Shown piece after piece: positions 22,821-34,190 of a DNA stretch of 64,000 bases; the stretch's first letter is position 1, and each line of letters opens with the position of its first letter. A program made the translations under genes and the position numbers. Source of the stretch: Miscanthus floridulus (taxonomy: Eukaryota > Streptophyta > Magnoliopsida > Poales > Poaceae); assembly GCF_019320115.1 (NCBI RefSeq), contig NC_089591.1, positions 21,058,502 to 21,122,501 on the forward strand, written 5' to 3'. Under the pieces are notes generated by a model that did no database searches, was not told the DNA's origin, and worked only from the letters and a program-made list of their open reading frames with translations.

Positions 22821-25800
22821 CCTATTGGATTGGCATAAAAATTGGTGTACATGCTCTAGTCTTATGTTATAAGATGCTGTACAATTTTCATGAGAATTGG
22901 ATAAGAAATGCTTTGGTTTTGGAGTGGATCTTGTCAGCTATAGTGCAGCAGTTTTCAGCATGTAGCAGTGGTGGAAGAATTGATATATGGCAGCAATCTA
23001 GAAGTAAAATAAAGCTCAAATTTTTACAGCTGCTAGATAACTTAGTAAATAACATCTCCACCAAATTTCGTGGTATTTGGATTTGTACTTAGGGAGATAT
23101 GCCTATTTCTTTGAAGGGTACAAAATCTATCAGAAAAGTGACAAATATTGGATTGATCTAGAGTCACTTTGATTGAAAGGTCCTCAAGATGGAAACATGT
23201 TTACAAGTGTTTGAAGTACCTAAGTTTGGTTTTGAGATGATCTAAAAGCATGACAAGATATGAGTATAAGGCCATTTGATTGTGGAGTGTACTTTGCACA
23301 CCTTTGGTACTCAAGATGAAGATCAAGATCAAACTCAAGTTGAAGATGAAATTTAAGTTCTAGATATGATTTGAGATCATTTGGTAGAAAGAAAAGTACT
23401 TAAACAAGTAGAAAGAAAAGGACTTAAAGAAGGAATCAAGGTTACTCATCAAGTTAAGTCCATCACTTGGATCAATCAAACAAGTTCTTTCAAGTGAGTG
23501 TCAAGAATGGTTCTTGGAGAGAGGTCACTTCTCCCTAGTGTAGGGGCTTGCCACCTATGTGTAGGTGAACCAAGTGTGGTACTTGGAAGGCTAACATGGA
23601 AGTGGTGATCCGAGGAACATTTGAGATGCTTAGTTGAAGCAATCAAAAGGGTTGATCAAGAAAAGCAAGCAACACCCAAAAGAGAGCTAGTCATGATATT
23701 TCAAGTGGTATTCTCAAATGGATGCTCTCATGCAAGCAAAGATCAAAAGATAAAGCAAGCCAACCTCAACAAGAAAGTGCACTTGATCATAAGTGGTTTC
23801 ATTTCATATGGGTGAAGAATAGAATTCAAAATGGTATCTATTGGTCTTCACCAAGCTTATAATTGGACTTCACATTGCTATTGGAGTAATGAATTGGAAT
23901 CCATGTGACTATCCTCTACTCGACAATATCAAAGGTATCATTGTAATGTGCATGATCATTTCATCCCTTACTAGTATGTGATTAGTGCATATAGTACATG
24001 CTTCATAGGATCATGCATAACAAATGAAATGCTTAAATTCATAGCCTACCACTATTGCTTGGATGATTAATTGATCTAGTGGTTAGTATATGAATTTGTT
24101 CATGAGCTAGTAAACCCAAGTACTTGATTTAATTTGGATTGCCAATAAGTGACAAGTACAACATTGGCAAGATAACCCTTGCAAGAGGTGTGAAGAAGCT
24201 TGTCATTGGTTCAAACCGGACTTGGAAGCTTAGGCAAATCAATTTAGTTCAAGTCAATCATAGAAGCTCATGATAGTGATAAGAGTACAAGCACAAGACA
24301 ACAATGCAAATGGATATCTAGTTTCAAGTGGTATCTAGACTCAAGTATTTCATCAAGATTTCATAAGTGATGTCTAGATCAACTCACAAGTGATATCCTA
24401 TAAGTGGTACTCATAAAGATAGCAAATGTTCAAGAAATGGTCTTTATTGATAAATCCAACAAGTGGTTCCAAACTAGAAGATTCTTTCAAGTGGTATCTA
24501 CTTCATACAACTGGTATTACATCTATATATGATATCAACCATGAAAGACGATGGTTCCACAAGTGATCCTCAACTTTAAGTGATCATCAAATGAAGAATG
24601 GATCCCTCAACTACAAGATCTCAAGTGTATCAAATGGATGACCCATGCTATCACATAGGGGGAGATATCCCACAAATTGATATCAAGATCAAAGATCCTA
24701 TGTGTGGTATCTCAAGAAGCCCTACACAAGATACAAGGGGTACAAGTTGCAAGTGGTATCTACAAGTGGTGTCATTCCAACAATCAAGTGATGTCCATAA
24801 AAATGCAAGATTCAAGCCTCAACCATCTACCCCAAACATATACCTTTGCATCAATGAGAAGCACACCTTTTATGGAAATTGATGACAAAGGGGGAGAGAT
24901 TGTACAAAGATATGAAAGCATTGAGATTGAGATTGTACAAAGGGGAGAGATAAGATATAAAAGCTCAAAGAAGTAGAGGTTGGACATGGACATGGACAAA
25001 GAGGGAGCAACATTAAAGAAAAGAGATGGATCAAAATTCTTGGACAAGAGAAGCACACAAGTAGGGGGAGCAAGCTCATGAACTTTGATTGATTGCATTT
25101 GATATGTGCATATTCATGTGCTTGCTTGCATTGCATAAGCTTTCAAATTCAATATGCATGCTTGTGTGGTGTATGCTAGTTGTAGAACTTGAATGATGAT
25201 TTGATAACTAGCATGCATAGGATAATAGCTAGACACTTGGTATGCTTTTCAAGTAATGCTAGTACCTTGCTTTTAATGTTGATCTCACAAGGTATCTAGT
25301 GCTTTTATTTCCAAGTGATATCTAGCTAACCATGGTGCTAAGGATGAACTTAAAAGTGCAACTCCGATTGGTACACACTTCAAAGGTTTATTCTTTACAC
25401 CTTAGCATCATTTGGTAGTAATTATTCTCCCACAATTTTAATCTATGCATATGTGCGACCTTCAAATCAAACACTCTAGCACATATGTAGGGGGAGCTAA
25501 TACTACCATCTCGGGTTTGTGGTACTTGTCCAAAATCATTTTCACATGGTAAAATTGCTTGGGCAAGCAACATGAATCCAAATGAGCTTAATTTCCATAT
25601 CTTTGTAGAGTTGTCATCAATTACCCAAAAGGGGAGATTGAAAGGTCCTTGTGTGATTTTGGTAATTGAGTGACAACCTAGGTGGACTAATTGTGTTTAT
25701 GTGAGATACACAGGTGATTAGTCCACAGGTACATATGTGTGAGCAACATATGCCATGAAGGTGAAAATGGCTTGGAGATGTTGCAAAGCTCACACATGTG

Positions 25801-26126
25801 ATGATGAAGGAGCTCATTGCACATGAGACATGACATTGAGTCATGTGATCAAAGGTGGAGAAGATCAAGACAAGACTTGGCTTGATGGACCGGTTGCAAC
25901 CGTGAAGGGCAAGTCGGAGGCTTTGGAGCGATGGACCGCGTGGCGGTGAAGCTTGAGCAAGACTTGGCATCGATGGATGAAGGCAACGGTGAAAACCAAG
26001 TGAAGTCAAGATCGATGAACCAATATGATCACGTGATGATATGAAGTGGATCATATCATTGTTGATCGTGTTGGTGCATGTGTTGCATCAACATTGGAGG
26101 AGATGGAATGGAATGCGCAAGGCAAA
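22821..26126 (+). repeat. tandem duplication, unit 2 (3306 bp)
   Basis: A copy of 19515-22820 with the same internal order. It runs through a second polypurine tract (25627-25638) into the full 3' LTR. The shared word CAAA at both parent breakpoints (LTR GGCAAA and tail ATCAAAA) gives junction microhomology. Confidence 0.95.
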
Positions 26127-28068
26127 GGTATATCCTAGGGCATTTCATTTCACCGGTAATAGGTGTGTAGATAAGTTTATGGCCGGGTTTAGGATAGATG
26201 GCCATACTATCAAGAGGGGCAAACTTGTTTGCATATCGGTCATCTAGTGCCACTCGAGTGATCTAACTTTGCATCATCGCTAGGATCAAGTGGCGTGGCA
26301 AGTTGAGTGGCAAACACCCTTGAAAATGTTTGTGAAAATATGCTAACACATGTGAACAAGGTGATACACTTGGTGGTTGGCACATTTGAGCAAGGGTGAA
26401 GAAGTTAGAGGTGAAAAGGAGTTAGTTGCGCTGGTCATAGAGTGACCGGATGCGTCTGGTATGGATATCAGACACGTCCGGTATGTGGCTCAGGACTGAA
26501 CTGCAAAGTGTGACCGGACGCGTCCGGTCGCCACACCGGACGCGTCCGGTGTGAATCCAAAAACACGGTGTTCGATAGTACAGTCGATCGGACACTGGCA
26601 GCGTTTGGTCCGGTATCACCGGACGTGTCTGGTCATCCGTGGGTGCTTACTATACTCGACTGGACGCTAAGGCTCAGCGTCCGGTCAGTTTCTAATAGAC
26701 ACGTTCAGTCAGCCCTGGAGGCTTACTGGACTCGACCGGACTCAGCGGCTGAGCATCCGATCATTTTGTGCTGAGCGTCCGATCATCGTGTCAAAGAGCT
26801 GTTGGAGGCAATAGTAGGACACGTGGTGGTCAGATAGCTACTGGACACATCCGGTATAGCGACCGGACACGTCCGGTGTTCATGATCGGTGCGTCCAGTG
26901 TAGTGTTCGATGCTACGTCCGGTCGACCCAAAAAATGGCCAGTGAAGGGGTAACGGCTAGTTTAGCCCATGGGGCTATAAATAGAAGCCGTGGTCGGCCT
27001 TTGGCCAAGAGTTTGGAAGTGCAGAGCACACTAGAGCCTTGGTGGCTTGTGTGGTAGTGCTTGGGAGCCCTCCATCTCACACATACTTGATAGTGATCAT
27101 CCGATTGTGTGAGCGATTCTAGTGCGATTGCATCATGAGGTTGCATCGAGTGGCACTAGGTGATCGAGTTGCAAGCCGGTGGTGCTTGTTACTCTTGGAG
27201 GTTGCCATCTCCTAGATGGCTTGGTGGTGGTCTCCGTCAAAGCCCGTAAGAAGCTTGTGTGCCACTCCAGAGAAGTGCTTTGTGAGGGGCATTGTGCTCG
27301 CCCCGTGGGAGCCACGAAGAGCAACTTTAGTAAAGCGTGTCATTGAGCTACCCTCACTTTCGTGGTAGGTTCTTGCAGCACCCGACATGTGGGCTTGGCG
27401 GATGATGCCAATTAGCCACCGAACCACCAAGTGAGCGGTCGACACAACGGGGACTAGCATGTTGGCAAACACGTGAACCTTGGGTGAAAATCATAGTGTC
27501 CACCTTGTTCTTCCCGTTGGTTTGCATCCCCGTTACACAAGCTTGCGATTACTTTCATATACATTGAGCTTGTGTTGTTGCTTTTCTAATTAGTTAGCTT
27601 GTGTAGCTTGCTAGTTACCTTCTTGCTTGTGTAGCATAGAAGTAGGTCCCTTGCGTGGCTAATTTGGTTTGTGTAACCTTGTTAGTCATATTGCTTAGTT
27701 TGTGTAACTAAGTAATTGTGCTCTCTAATTTGGCATTGGTTGCCTTGTTATTGAGCATTGCTAGTGAGCTTAGTTGGCTTTGTGCTTTTGCTTACTAGCA
27801 TGTGTAGGAGCTCCCTTGTTGCTTAAAGTACTAGTGGCATAGGTTTGTGTGACCTTGCTCCTAGAATTGGTTAGGTGAGCTTTAGCTAAGCCCGGCACCT
27901 TTGTTGCTTGATTAGTATCTTTGGAAGGTGCTAGAGAACATAGATAGAGGGGGTGTAGTCTTGGCTAGACTGATAGTTATAATTCTATACTTGTTTCGGT
28001 TAGCTGACACAATAAATTTTAGAAAGGACTATTCACCCCCCTTCTAGTCTGCCATCTCGACCCTTTCA
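25639..28068 (+). repeat. 3' LTR of the Copia element (2430 bp)
   Basis: Full-length LTR with TGAAAGG/CCTTTCA ends, TATAAATA at 26976-26983 and the CCGGAC palindrome array at 26440-26930. Followed by the target-site copy GCAGT. Confidence 0.92.
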
Positions 28069-28989
28069 GCAGTTGTGAGTAGTTGTCGAGCAGCGTGTAC
28101 TATCACCGAGCAGCTCGAATCATAGTCGAGCAGCATAACCCAAGCACGGCTTGACATAAGGGTGTAAGGAGCTCAAGTTCAGAACCAAAAATTTCTTTGT
28201 AGTGGAACAAGTGTGCCCACTTAGAGTCCGACCATGAGAATAGGAGATAGTCTTCTTCAACTTCAAGAGGCGTGGAGTCTTTAGGAATAAATCAAGCACA
28301 TTCACCATGAGGTGAAGTGTGCCCACTTAGTCCCTGAGCCTGATAGTAGATGACATACTCATGTGGTGCCAGGGTCCAAAGTAGAAGAATAGTAAAAGAC
28401 TAGCCGAGCACGCAACCAGTCCTTGAGCAAAGCTCTGAAATGAGAGAGAGCACATTCACCGTAAGGTGAAGTGTGCCCACTTAGTCCCTGAGCCTGATAG
28501 TAGGTGATGTAGTCATTTGGTGCCAGGGTTAGAAACATAATAATAATAAAAAGACCAGCTGAGCAGGCAGCCAGTCCCTAAGCTATTTACAGAGATATCT
28601 GAAAAACCCAACTGTGGAGAAAAAACCAGAGTAACGGCTGTACAGTAACTGTTACCGAGCCTCAATAAATGGTGGAGAAGTCAGCGATTTATTCGGCGAG
28701 GGATAACCAACTGTAGCAATAAATTAGCTACGTGGGATGCAGTTGCGTGAAAGCCCATGTTACGTCCCAACAAGTCGCGTCAGAGAATTTAGAGGGGCGC
28801 AAATCATAGGAACGGTTTCCCAAAAATCCTCGAATGTGAAAGGGTGGGGAAAGTGCTTTATAACTGCGCCGCCGCATCCCTCGTTCATACCTTTGCCACT
28901 TTGCCATTCCGTCTTCATCCTCAGCCCTCACATTTCTAGATTTGCATCCACGCACGCTCCCGACGCCAGTCCCCATCCAGATCTGAGAG
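28069..28989 (-). other. Tat B 3' tail: two antisense hairpin modules and upstream region of the accessory gene
   Basis: Hairpins at 28298-28321 and 28451-28475 (CACATTCACC-n4-GGTGAAGTGTG) match those of the Tat A tail read on the minus strand, each with a CTTAGTCCCTGAGCC box (reverse of the GGCTCRGGGACTAAG box). Toward 28990 there is a TTTATAA (about 28857) with a C-rich leader, the probable promoter of the accessory gene. No other coding signal. Confidence 0.6.
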
Positions 28990-31090
28990 ATGGCACCGAA
29001 GAAGAGAGCTGTGAACCCGAAGAAGGCGAGCCCAAAGAAGGTAGGATCGGGAGCCAGTCGTGACGAAGAGTGTGTGCCATCGCACATGGGGGAAGCGGAG
29101 CTTGAGAGATTGGTGGAGGTGGGCGTGCTTCCTGACTGCATCACCGCCAGATGGCGGCCAGCCAATGGTGAGCCCTTCTCGATGCCTAACACTGATGAAG
29201 CTGTAGTCTTCAAGGATTATTTCTGGCGTGGGTTAGGGTTCCCTGTTCATCCTTTCTTGTGGGATCTGCTAGAGTTCTGGGTGATTAGTCTGTACAATCT
29301 CCACCCCAACACCATATTACACATCTCGATCTTCATCCATTTCTGTGAGATGTTTCTAGAGGTTCTACCACACTTCAACCTCTTCAGACACCTGTTCTGG
29401 TTGAAGAAGAAGGGCGGTGGTGGATCTAAGGTGGTCGGTGGCGTATATCTATAGCTCTAGGATGGAATGGCTAGTTAGTACATTAATGTACTGCTGAACA
29501 CTTCTCTGAAAGGGTGGAACACCAAGTGGTTCTACATGAAACAAAGTCACCCTACAATCCGCTGCGACGTCCACCATATCCTGAAGAACCAGAAAAGCTG
29601 GTCGAAGAAACCAAACAGTGATGACATGGAACAAGTAAGGGAACTCCTCAACCTGCTTGAAGGCATAGAGATTAGCGGCGAAACTAGTGGCGGCGAGCTT
29701 CATAGTGCGCCGAATCCAGCCCTACAAGGAGAGGGCCCACCCGGGCTTTGACTACAGAGGTGATGACGATGGGACCCAGGAGAGGATGGAATGGCTGATG
29801 AAACAAATTGTCCTAGAGCGGGCCGCAGAGCTATTCGCTCCCAGCACCTCATTCTGCTGGCCAAAGCAAACGAGGGCCTTCAACTATACAAATCCATAAC
29901 CTCAGGTAACCATCTCGATTGTTTTTCCCGACACTTATAATCCTGACGCATTATCGAGCAGTGAACTGATGTACTTATGCAAAGATCCATTCATAGGAAA
30001 GAGCAGTGTACTTCTCTAGCATGCTCAGGGGTGATCGGCCAAGGGGTGTAGACGCCTGACCACCGGCTCGGCCTAAGGAAGATACGACCAGCACTTCGTC
30101 AGAGTCTAGGGATGGTCAGATAGAATATTCACCCCCAGTATTGGAGAAAGTCCGGGGAAAAGAGCAGCGATGGACAAGCTAGCCCAAAAGAAGAGGAAGA
30201 CGACGGCTGCCAGTTGCCTCAAATCAGGGCGGCATCTCACTTGGTGGTGACCAGACCACTCGACAATGGAGGACCATGATGCACAAGTGGTCAGGACGAT
30301 GACAAAACTTTGGTGGCTCCTCCACCGAGCACTGAAGCACCTCGCACAACACTCGTGTGGAAGATCAAGCGAGGGAGGCAAAGAAGTTCCCAAGTAGTAG
30401 GCGACGGGAGTCCCCAAGCAGTAGATGATGGGAGTCCCTGCACAGTAGGCGGAGGGAGTCATAGAGCGGTAGGCGGAACAGAGGCCAACGGTGGAGGAAA
30501 CCGGACCTCCACCCTAGAGTACTAGAGTCAACCCCATGGCCACGCTTGGGTGCTCGGGTAGGCATCACCGGTTCAAGAAATTGTTCTGGCAGACCAAACC
30601 ATGAGTATACTTTCCTTGGAGTTACTTTGTTGTCATTTCTTAGCCTCTTTGGTGCTTGACAAACTGATCTAATGTGGAGTGAAACATGTGGAGGGTCTGA
30701 CCCCACCAGTCCAGACTGCTGAACCACTGAGGGCTGATCCCATAGTGGAAGCAACGCCGACAACTACCATCCCTGAGTCCCTGAGTGCTCGGCAGCTGGA
30801 GGAGGAGTCAACCGCTGCTGCTGGTGATCTTAGAAATGATGAACGAGCGGCATTGGCGATAGATAGATTGGTGGCAGTGCCCGAGGCAACTGGTGGGAAC
30901 TGCCAAGTCTTTGAGAGCAGAGGCTGAAGTTGCCGGCAATGCGCCGGAGTCTGGGGCGGTGAAGCCGATGGTGCTCGAGGGACAAACGATGCCTCCTGAT
31001 GGTAGAGCAGCTATGGCCAAGATAAATTGGTCAGCCGAGGCTATGTTTGTGGCGAGTGGCTATGGCAAAGCTACGGCGGCGCACAAGTGA
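28990..31090 (+). pseudogene. Tat accessory gene, putative gypsy-type (PF04195-like), antisense to its element
   Basis: ATG 28990 opens MAPKKRAVNPKKASPKK, a basic N-terminus, then ELERLVEVGVLPDC, VFKDYFWRGLGFPVHPF and HISIFIHFCEMFLEV. This is the typical N-terminal domain of the grass 'putative gypsy type transposon' family (PF04195), whose role is unknown. A stop at 29452 breaks it. Reading continues as GWNTKWFYMKQSHP and, after a frameshift near 29680, as AASFIVRRIQP...FNYTNP to 29899, where a probable intron begins. Low-complexity Ala/Gly/Glu-rich pieces to 31090 look like later exons. It is encoded opposite to the Tat B LTR, as known for accessory frames of this lineage. A TTTATAA lies about 130 bp before the start. 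It is a pseudogene. Confidence 0.75.
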
Positions 31091-33037
31091 GCTTGGCATG
31101 GAGCTTTAGCGAGGCAGAGCGAGCGGGAGAAAGTGAGAGCGGGCGGGTGGAGTGACCAGGAGATGCGTGGCGCTTAAGTGCCCTCTCGGGCCTAACCAGC
31201 CAGGCCAATGTCGGCATGCTACCACCACACAGTGGCTATGGCCTATGGCCAGTCGGCCACAACACCGCGCGCATCCACGCGATTTAGGCCTGCCATTGAC
31301 GACTGACAACACAACTTCAACCCCATGTATCTCCTAATCCATTCATCCATTGCAAAAACCCCATTAAGGAAAATGGTAGAGCTACATAAGATCTCCAACT
31401 TTGCTTTAATAACCATCATCTAATTCTCACTGGTTAACAAATTACATTGCTCCAAAGTGAGATACTTTGAAACTACAAACAACATTAAGACAGAAAATTT
31501 TGCGAGTCTCAAAACAACATTTTGTTGATACTTGTGAGCTATTTTTGAGCATGCTATGCACTTAATTAAACCTTGACCCAAAAAGAAAAGTTGTGACCCT
31601 TGTTAAGTACAACAACTTTTATTTAGGTCACACAGCCATGCAAACCTCTAAGCTACTGTTCAACTTTGGTCAAACTAGCATCATGAAAATGGTATTTCAA
31701 ATGAAACCAACACCTAGAAGCAAATTTGGCCTATGTCGTGAATACAAACATTGTTCCATTTACCATCCTAGATGTGTCTAAGGTGTTTTCATGACCTCAC
31801 AACCATCTCATACATTGGTCATACATGATTGCAAGCATAAACATATATATAAAATCAACATTTCATGTGATAATGTATAAGAATGAGATGAAATTTTATA
31901 TGCTCATGTTCATGAATCCTTGGATGATGCTTGTTCTCTTGAAATACAGATGCCAAATGCAATGCTTAACACTGTGGTGTAATAGCTGCGCTGATGGCCA
32001 CATGGCAGGCTACGGACTGGCCAGTTCCAGTGGACCGGTCATGGACTAGCCCCGAGGACCAAGTCCATTGGTCCATGGTGGACTGAGCAATGGTGGCTGC
32101 GTGGGATGTGATGATGGTGCCATGGATGGTGATGGAAAGCTTGCTGGTGGCGGCGCTGTAGGGCATGATGGAGCGAGGCGAGGGCATGGGCACACTATGC
32201 ACGCGGTGGCGAACGCGATGCGTGCTTTTGCCGTGGAGGAAAGCGGCCGGAGGCATGGGTCCACGCGGCAGCGATAATGCTGTGGCAGCATGAAGCACAA
32301 AGTTCATACCGTAGACCACCTCAATGGAAATGGTAGTGAGGGCGGAGTACAGCGGCAGCGGCAACCTCGACGAGAACTCGACCTAGGGTTTGGCGCAAGT
32401 GATGGCAGAGGCGGCTAGGATGATGCATCCGCTTTATAGGCGTGCGGGCCTTGGTTTGCGTGCATGGTGCGGCATGACAGTGGAGTCGGACTCTAACTCG
32501 AGTCTAGCTTAGGGTCTAGGATGACCCTATAGCGTGGGCCCTATGGGCAGGCAAGCCCTACACATCAGCAGTAGTGGCGCTAGAGGCAGTGCGGGTGCAT
32601 GGGCATGGCCAGGCGGAGCGACTGTAGTGCTATGGCGGCTGGGTCATGCTGGTGGGCCGGCTGGCCCATGCGGGCTCGCGCGAGTGGGGAGGGAAGCGGG
32701 CCACACTAGGTTGGCTACTAGGTTGGTTGCGCTGCTGCGGGCCAAAAACCAAAGAAATAAAGAGAGAAAAAGAAAAGGTTTTTCTTTTATCATAAGTAGC
32801 TTTTTGAATTAAACTCTCACAAACTTGATTTAAAAAGGGCCTAAACACACATAGAGCAAGCAAGAAAAAAAATATACAGCAGCATGAATGCAACATTTCA
32901 AGGTTTCTACATTATATTCCATTTTAGGATTTTTATAAATCATTAATATTAGCCTAAGAAAGTAAAGCAACTAATTGAATTAAATCAATTTAAACTCTAC
33001 TTTTTTTTAAAAGCAAAGAAAAATTATGGTGTTATAA
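31091..33037 (-). repeat. 3' LTR (or LTR-like) segment of the minus-strand chromovirus
   Basis: Starts, in element sense, just after a purine tract (TTTTAAGGGGGTAGG, plus-strand 33040-33055). The first 1.05 kb matches the other LTR, including the GC-rich region and TATA (about 32436). The remainder (31091-31990) is unrelated to the other LTR's end. It joins the Tat B accessory gene near 31090; no target-site copy was recognised. Confidence 0.55.
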
Positions 33038-33091
33038 ACCTACCCCCTTAAAAGAAACTCATCCTCGAGATTAGGAAGACTTAGAGAATAA

Positions 33092-34190
33092 CTACGGGTA
33101 TTCTGCCTTCAACTCATCCTCCCTTTCCCAAGTTGCCTCTTCTTTAGAATGATGCTTCCACTGCACTTTACACATTCTGATAGTCTTACTACTGGGGATT
33201 CTTTCTGCCATCTCTAAGATCTTAATTGGAATTTCCTCATAGGTTAGATCATTTCTCACATCCAATTCCTCTAGGGGCAATGGTTCCTTAGGTACTCTCA
33301 AATATTTCTTGAATTGTGAGACATGGAACACGTCATGCACATCTAACAGTTTTGTGGGCAACTCAAGCTGATAAACCACTTCACCACTCATTTCCAAAAT
33401 CCTGAAAGGACCAACATATCTAGGTGCTAGCTCTCCTTCAACTTTAAACCTCTTAAGACTCCTAATAGGTGACACCCTAAGATAAACATAATCACCTACA
33501 TTAAACACTAACTCCCTACGTCTCATGTCTGAGTAACTCTTCTACCTGGACTGAGCTGCCTTTAGATTCTGCCTGATGAATTGGACTTGCTCTTCAGCTA
33601 TTCTCAAAGAATTGGGACCAAAAACTATCTCTCACCAGTTTCTTTCCAGAATAGAGGAGTTCTACATTTTCTACCATATAATGCTTCAAAAAGAGACATC
33701 TTGAGGCTGGTCTGATAACTATTATTATAGGAAAACTCAGCATAAGGCAAACTACTATCCCAACTATCACTATTCTATAGAGCACAAGACCTCAGCATAT
33801 CCTCCAAAATCTGATTAACCCTCTTAGTCTGACCATCTGACCGTGGATGGTAAGTGGAACTAAAACTGAGCTATGTACCAAATGCTCTATGCAGCTTCTC
33901 CCAAAACTTAGATGTAAACTAAGCACCCCTGTCTGAGACTATCCTTTTTGGAACCCCATGCAGACATACTATCCGTTCCATGTACTTTTCAGCCAAATGG
34001 GCTCCATTGTAGGTGGTCCTGATAGGTATAAAATGTGAAACCTTAGTAAAGCTATCCACCACAACCCAAATAGAGGCATACCCTTTTTGATTTCGAGGCA
34101 AGCCAACTATAAAGTCCATAATGTGGGTGGAGCAGCTAAGCATAACTACACTACCCAAATGTAGACCCCCAGGTAACACAAGGAATATAA
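33092..34190 (-). pseudogene. chromovirus integrase and chromodomain
   Basis: From 34190 downward the minus strand reads MDFIVGLPRNQKGYASIWVV (first catalytic Asp region), then IVSDRGA (second Asp), then SDGQTKRVNQ. In the last motif the usual catalytic Glu of DGQTERVNQ is Lys, which would kill the integrase. The open part 33526-33092 holds the GPY/F-like region (APRYVGPFRILE), FHVSQFKKYL and a C-terminal chromodomain-like stretch (IRMCKVQWKHHSKEEATWE). Chromodomains of this group target integration to heterochromatin. Several stops (for example near 33918 and 33545) show it is a pseudogene. Confidence 0.85.

Larger units (their letters stand above)
14408..28068 (+). mobile_element. gag-only Copia (Maximus/SIRE-like) retrotransposon with a 3' tandem duplication
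   Basis: The order is full 5' LTR (14408-16845), PBS (16847), intact gag (16897-18948), noncoding tail (18949-22332), partial LTR (22333-22820), second copy of the tail (22821-25638), full 3' LTR (25639-28068). LTRs start TGAAAGG and end CCTTTCA. There is no protease, integrase or reverse transcriptase, so it would depend on a relative for movement, as described for gag-only (TR-GAG) plant elements. Without the extra 3306 bp it would be about 10.35 kb. It lies inside Tat B with GTAGT/GCAGT flanks. Confidence 0.9.
13812..31090 (-). mobile_element. Tat-lineage Gypsy element 'Tat B', split by a Copia element
   Basis: The 3' LTR (13812-14285) and about 120 bp of internal DNA lie left of the 14408-28068 Copia insertion. 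The rest of the 3' region continues at 28069-31090: antisense tail hairpins, then an accessory gene on the plus strand. In Tat elements accessory frames antisense to gag-pol between pol and the 3' LTR are known, and the arrangement here fits. Pol and the 5' LTR are missing; the right end is cut by Tekay-like sequence at about 31090. Confidence 0.7.

Noticed and set aside
21292..25136. Pairs of identical small frames 3306 bp apart (for example at 21292 and 24598)
   Set aside because: They are copies made by the tandem duplication, in a noncoding tail; conservation reflects recent copying, not coding.
22333..28068. Two separate nested Copia elements instead of one with a duplication
   Set aside because: The middle LTR is only 488 bp, joins internal DNA directly, and there is no second gag, PBS or target-site duplication.
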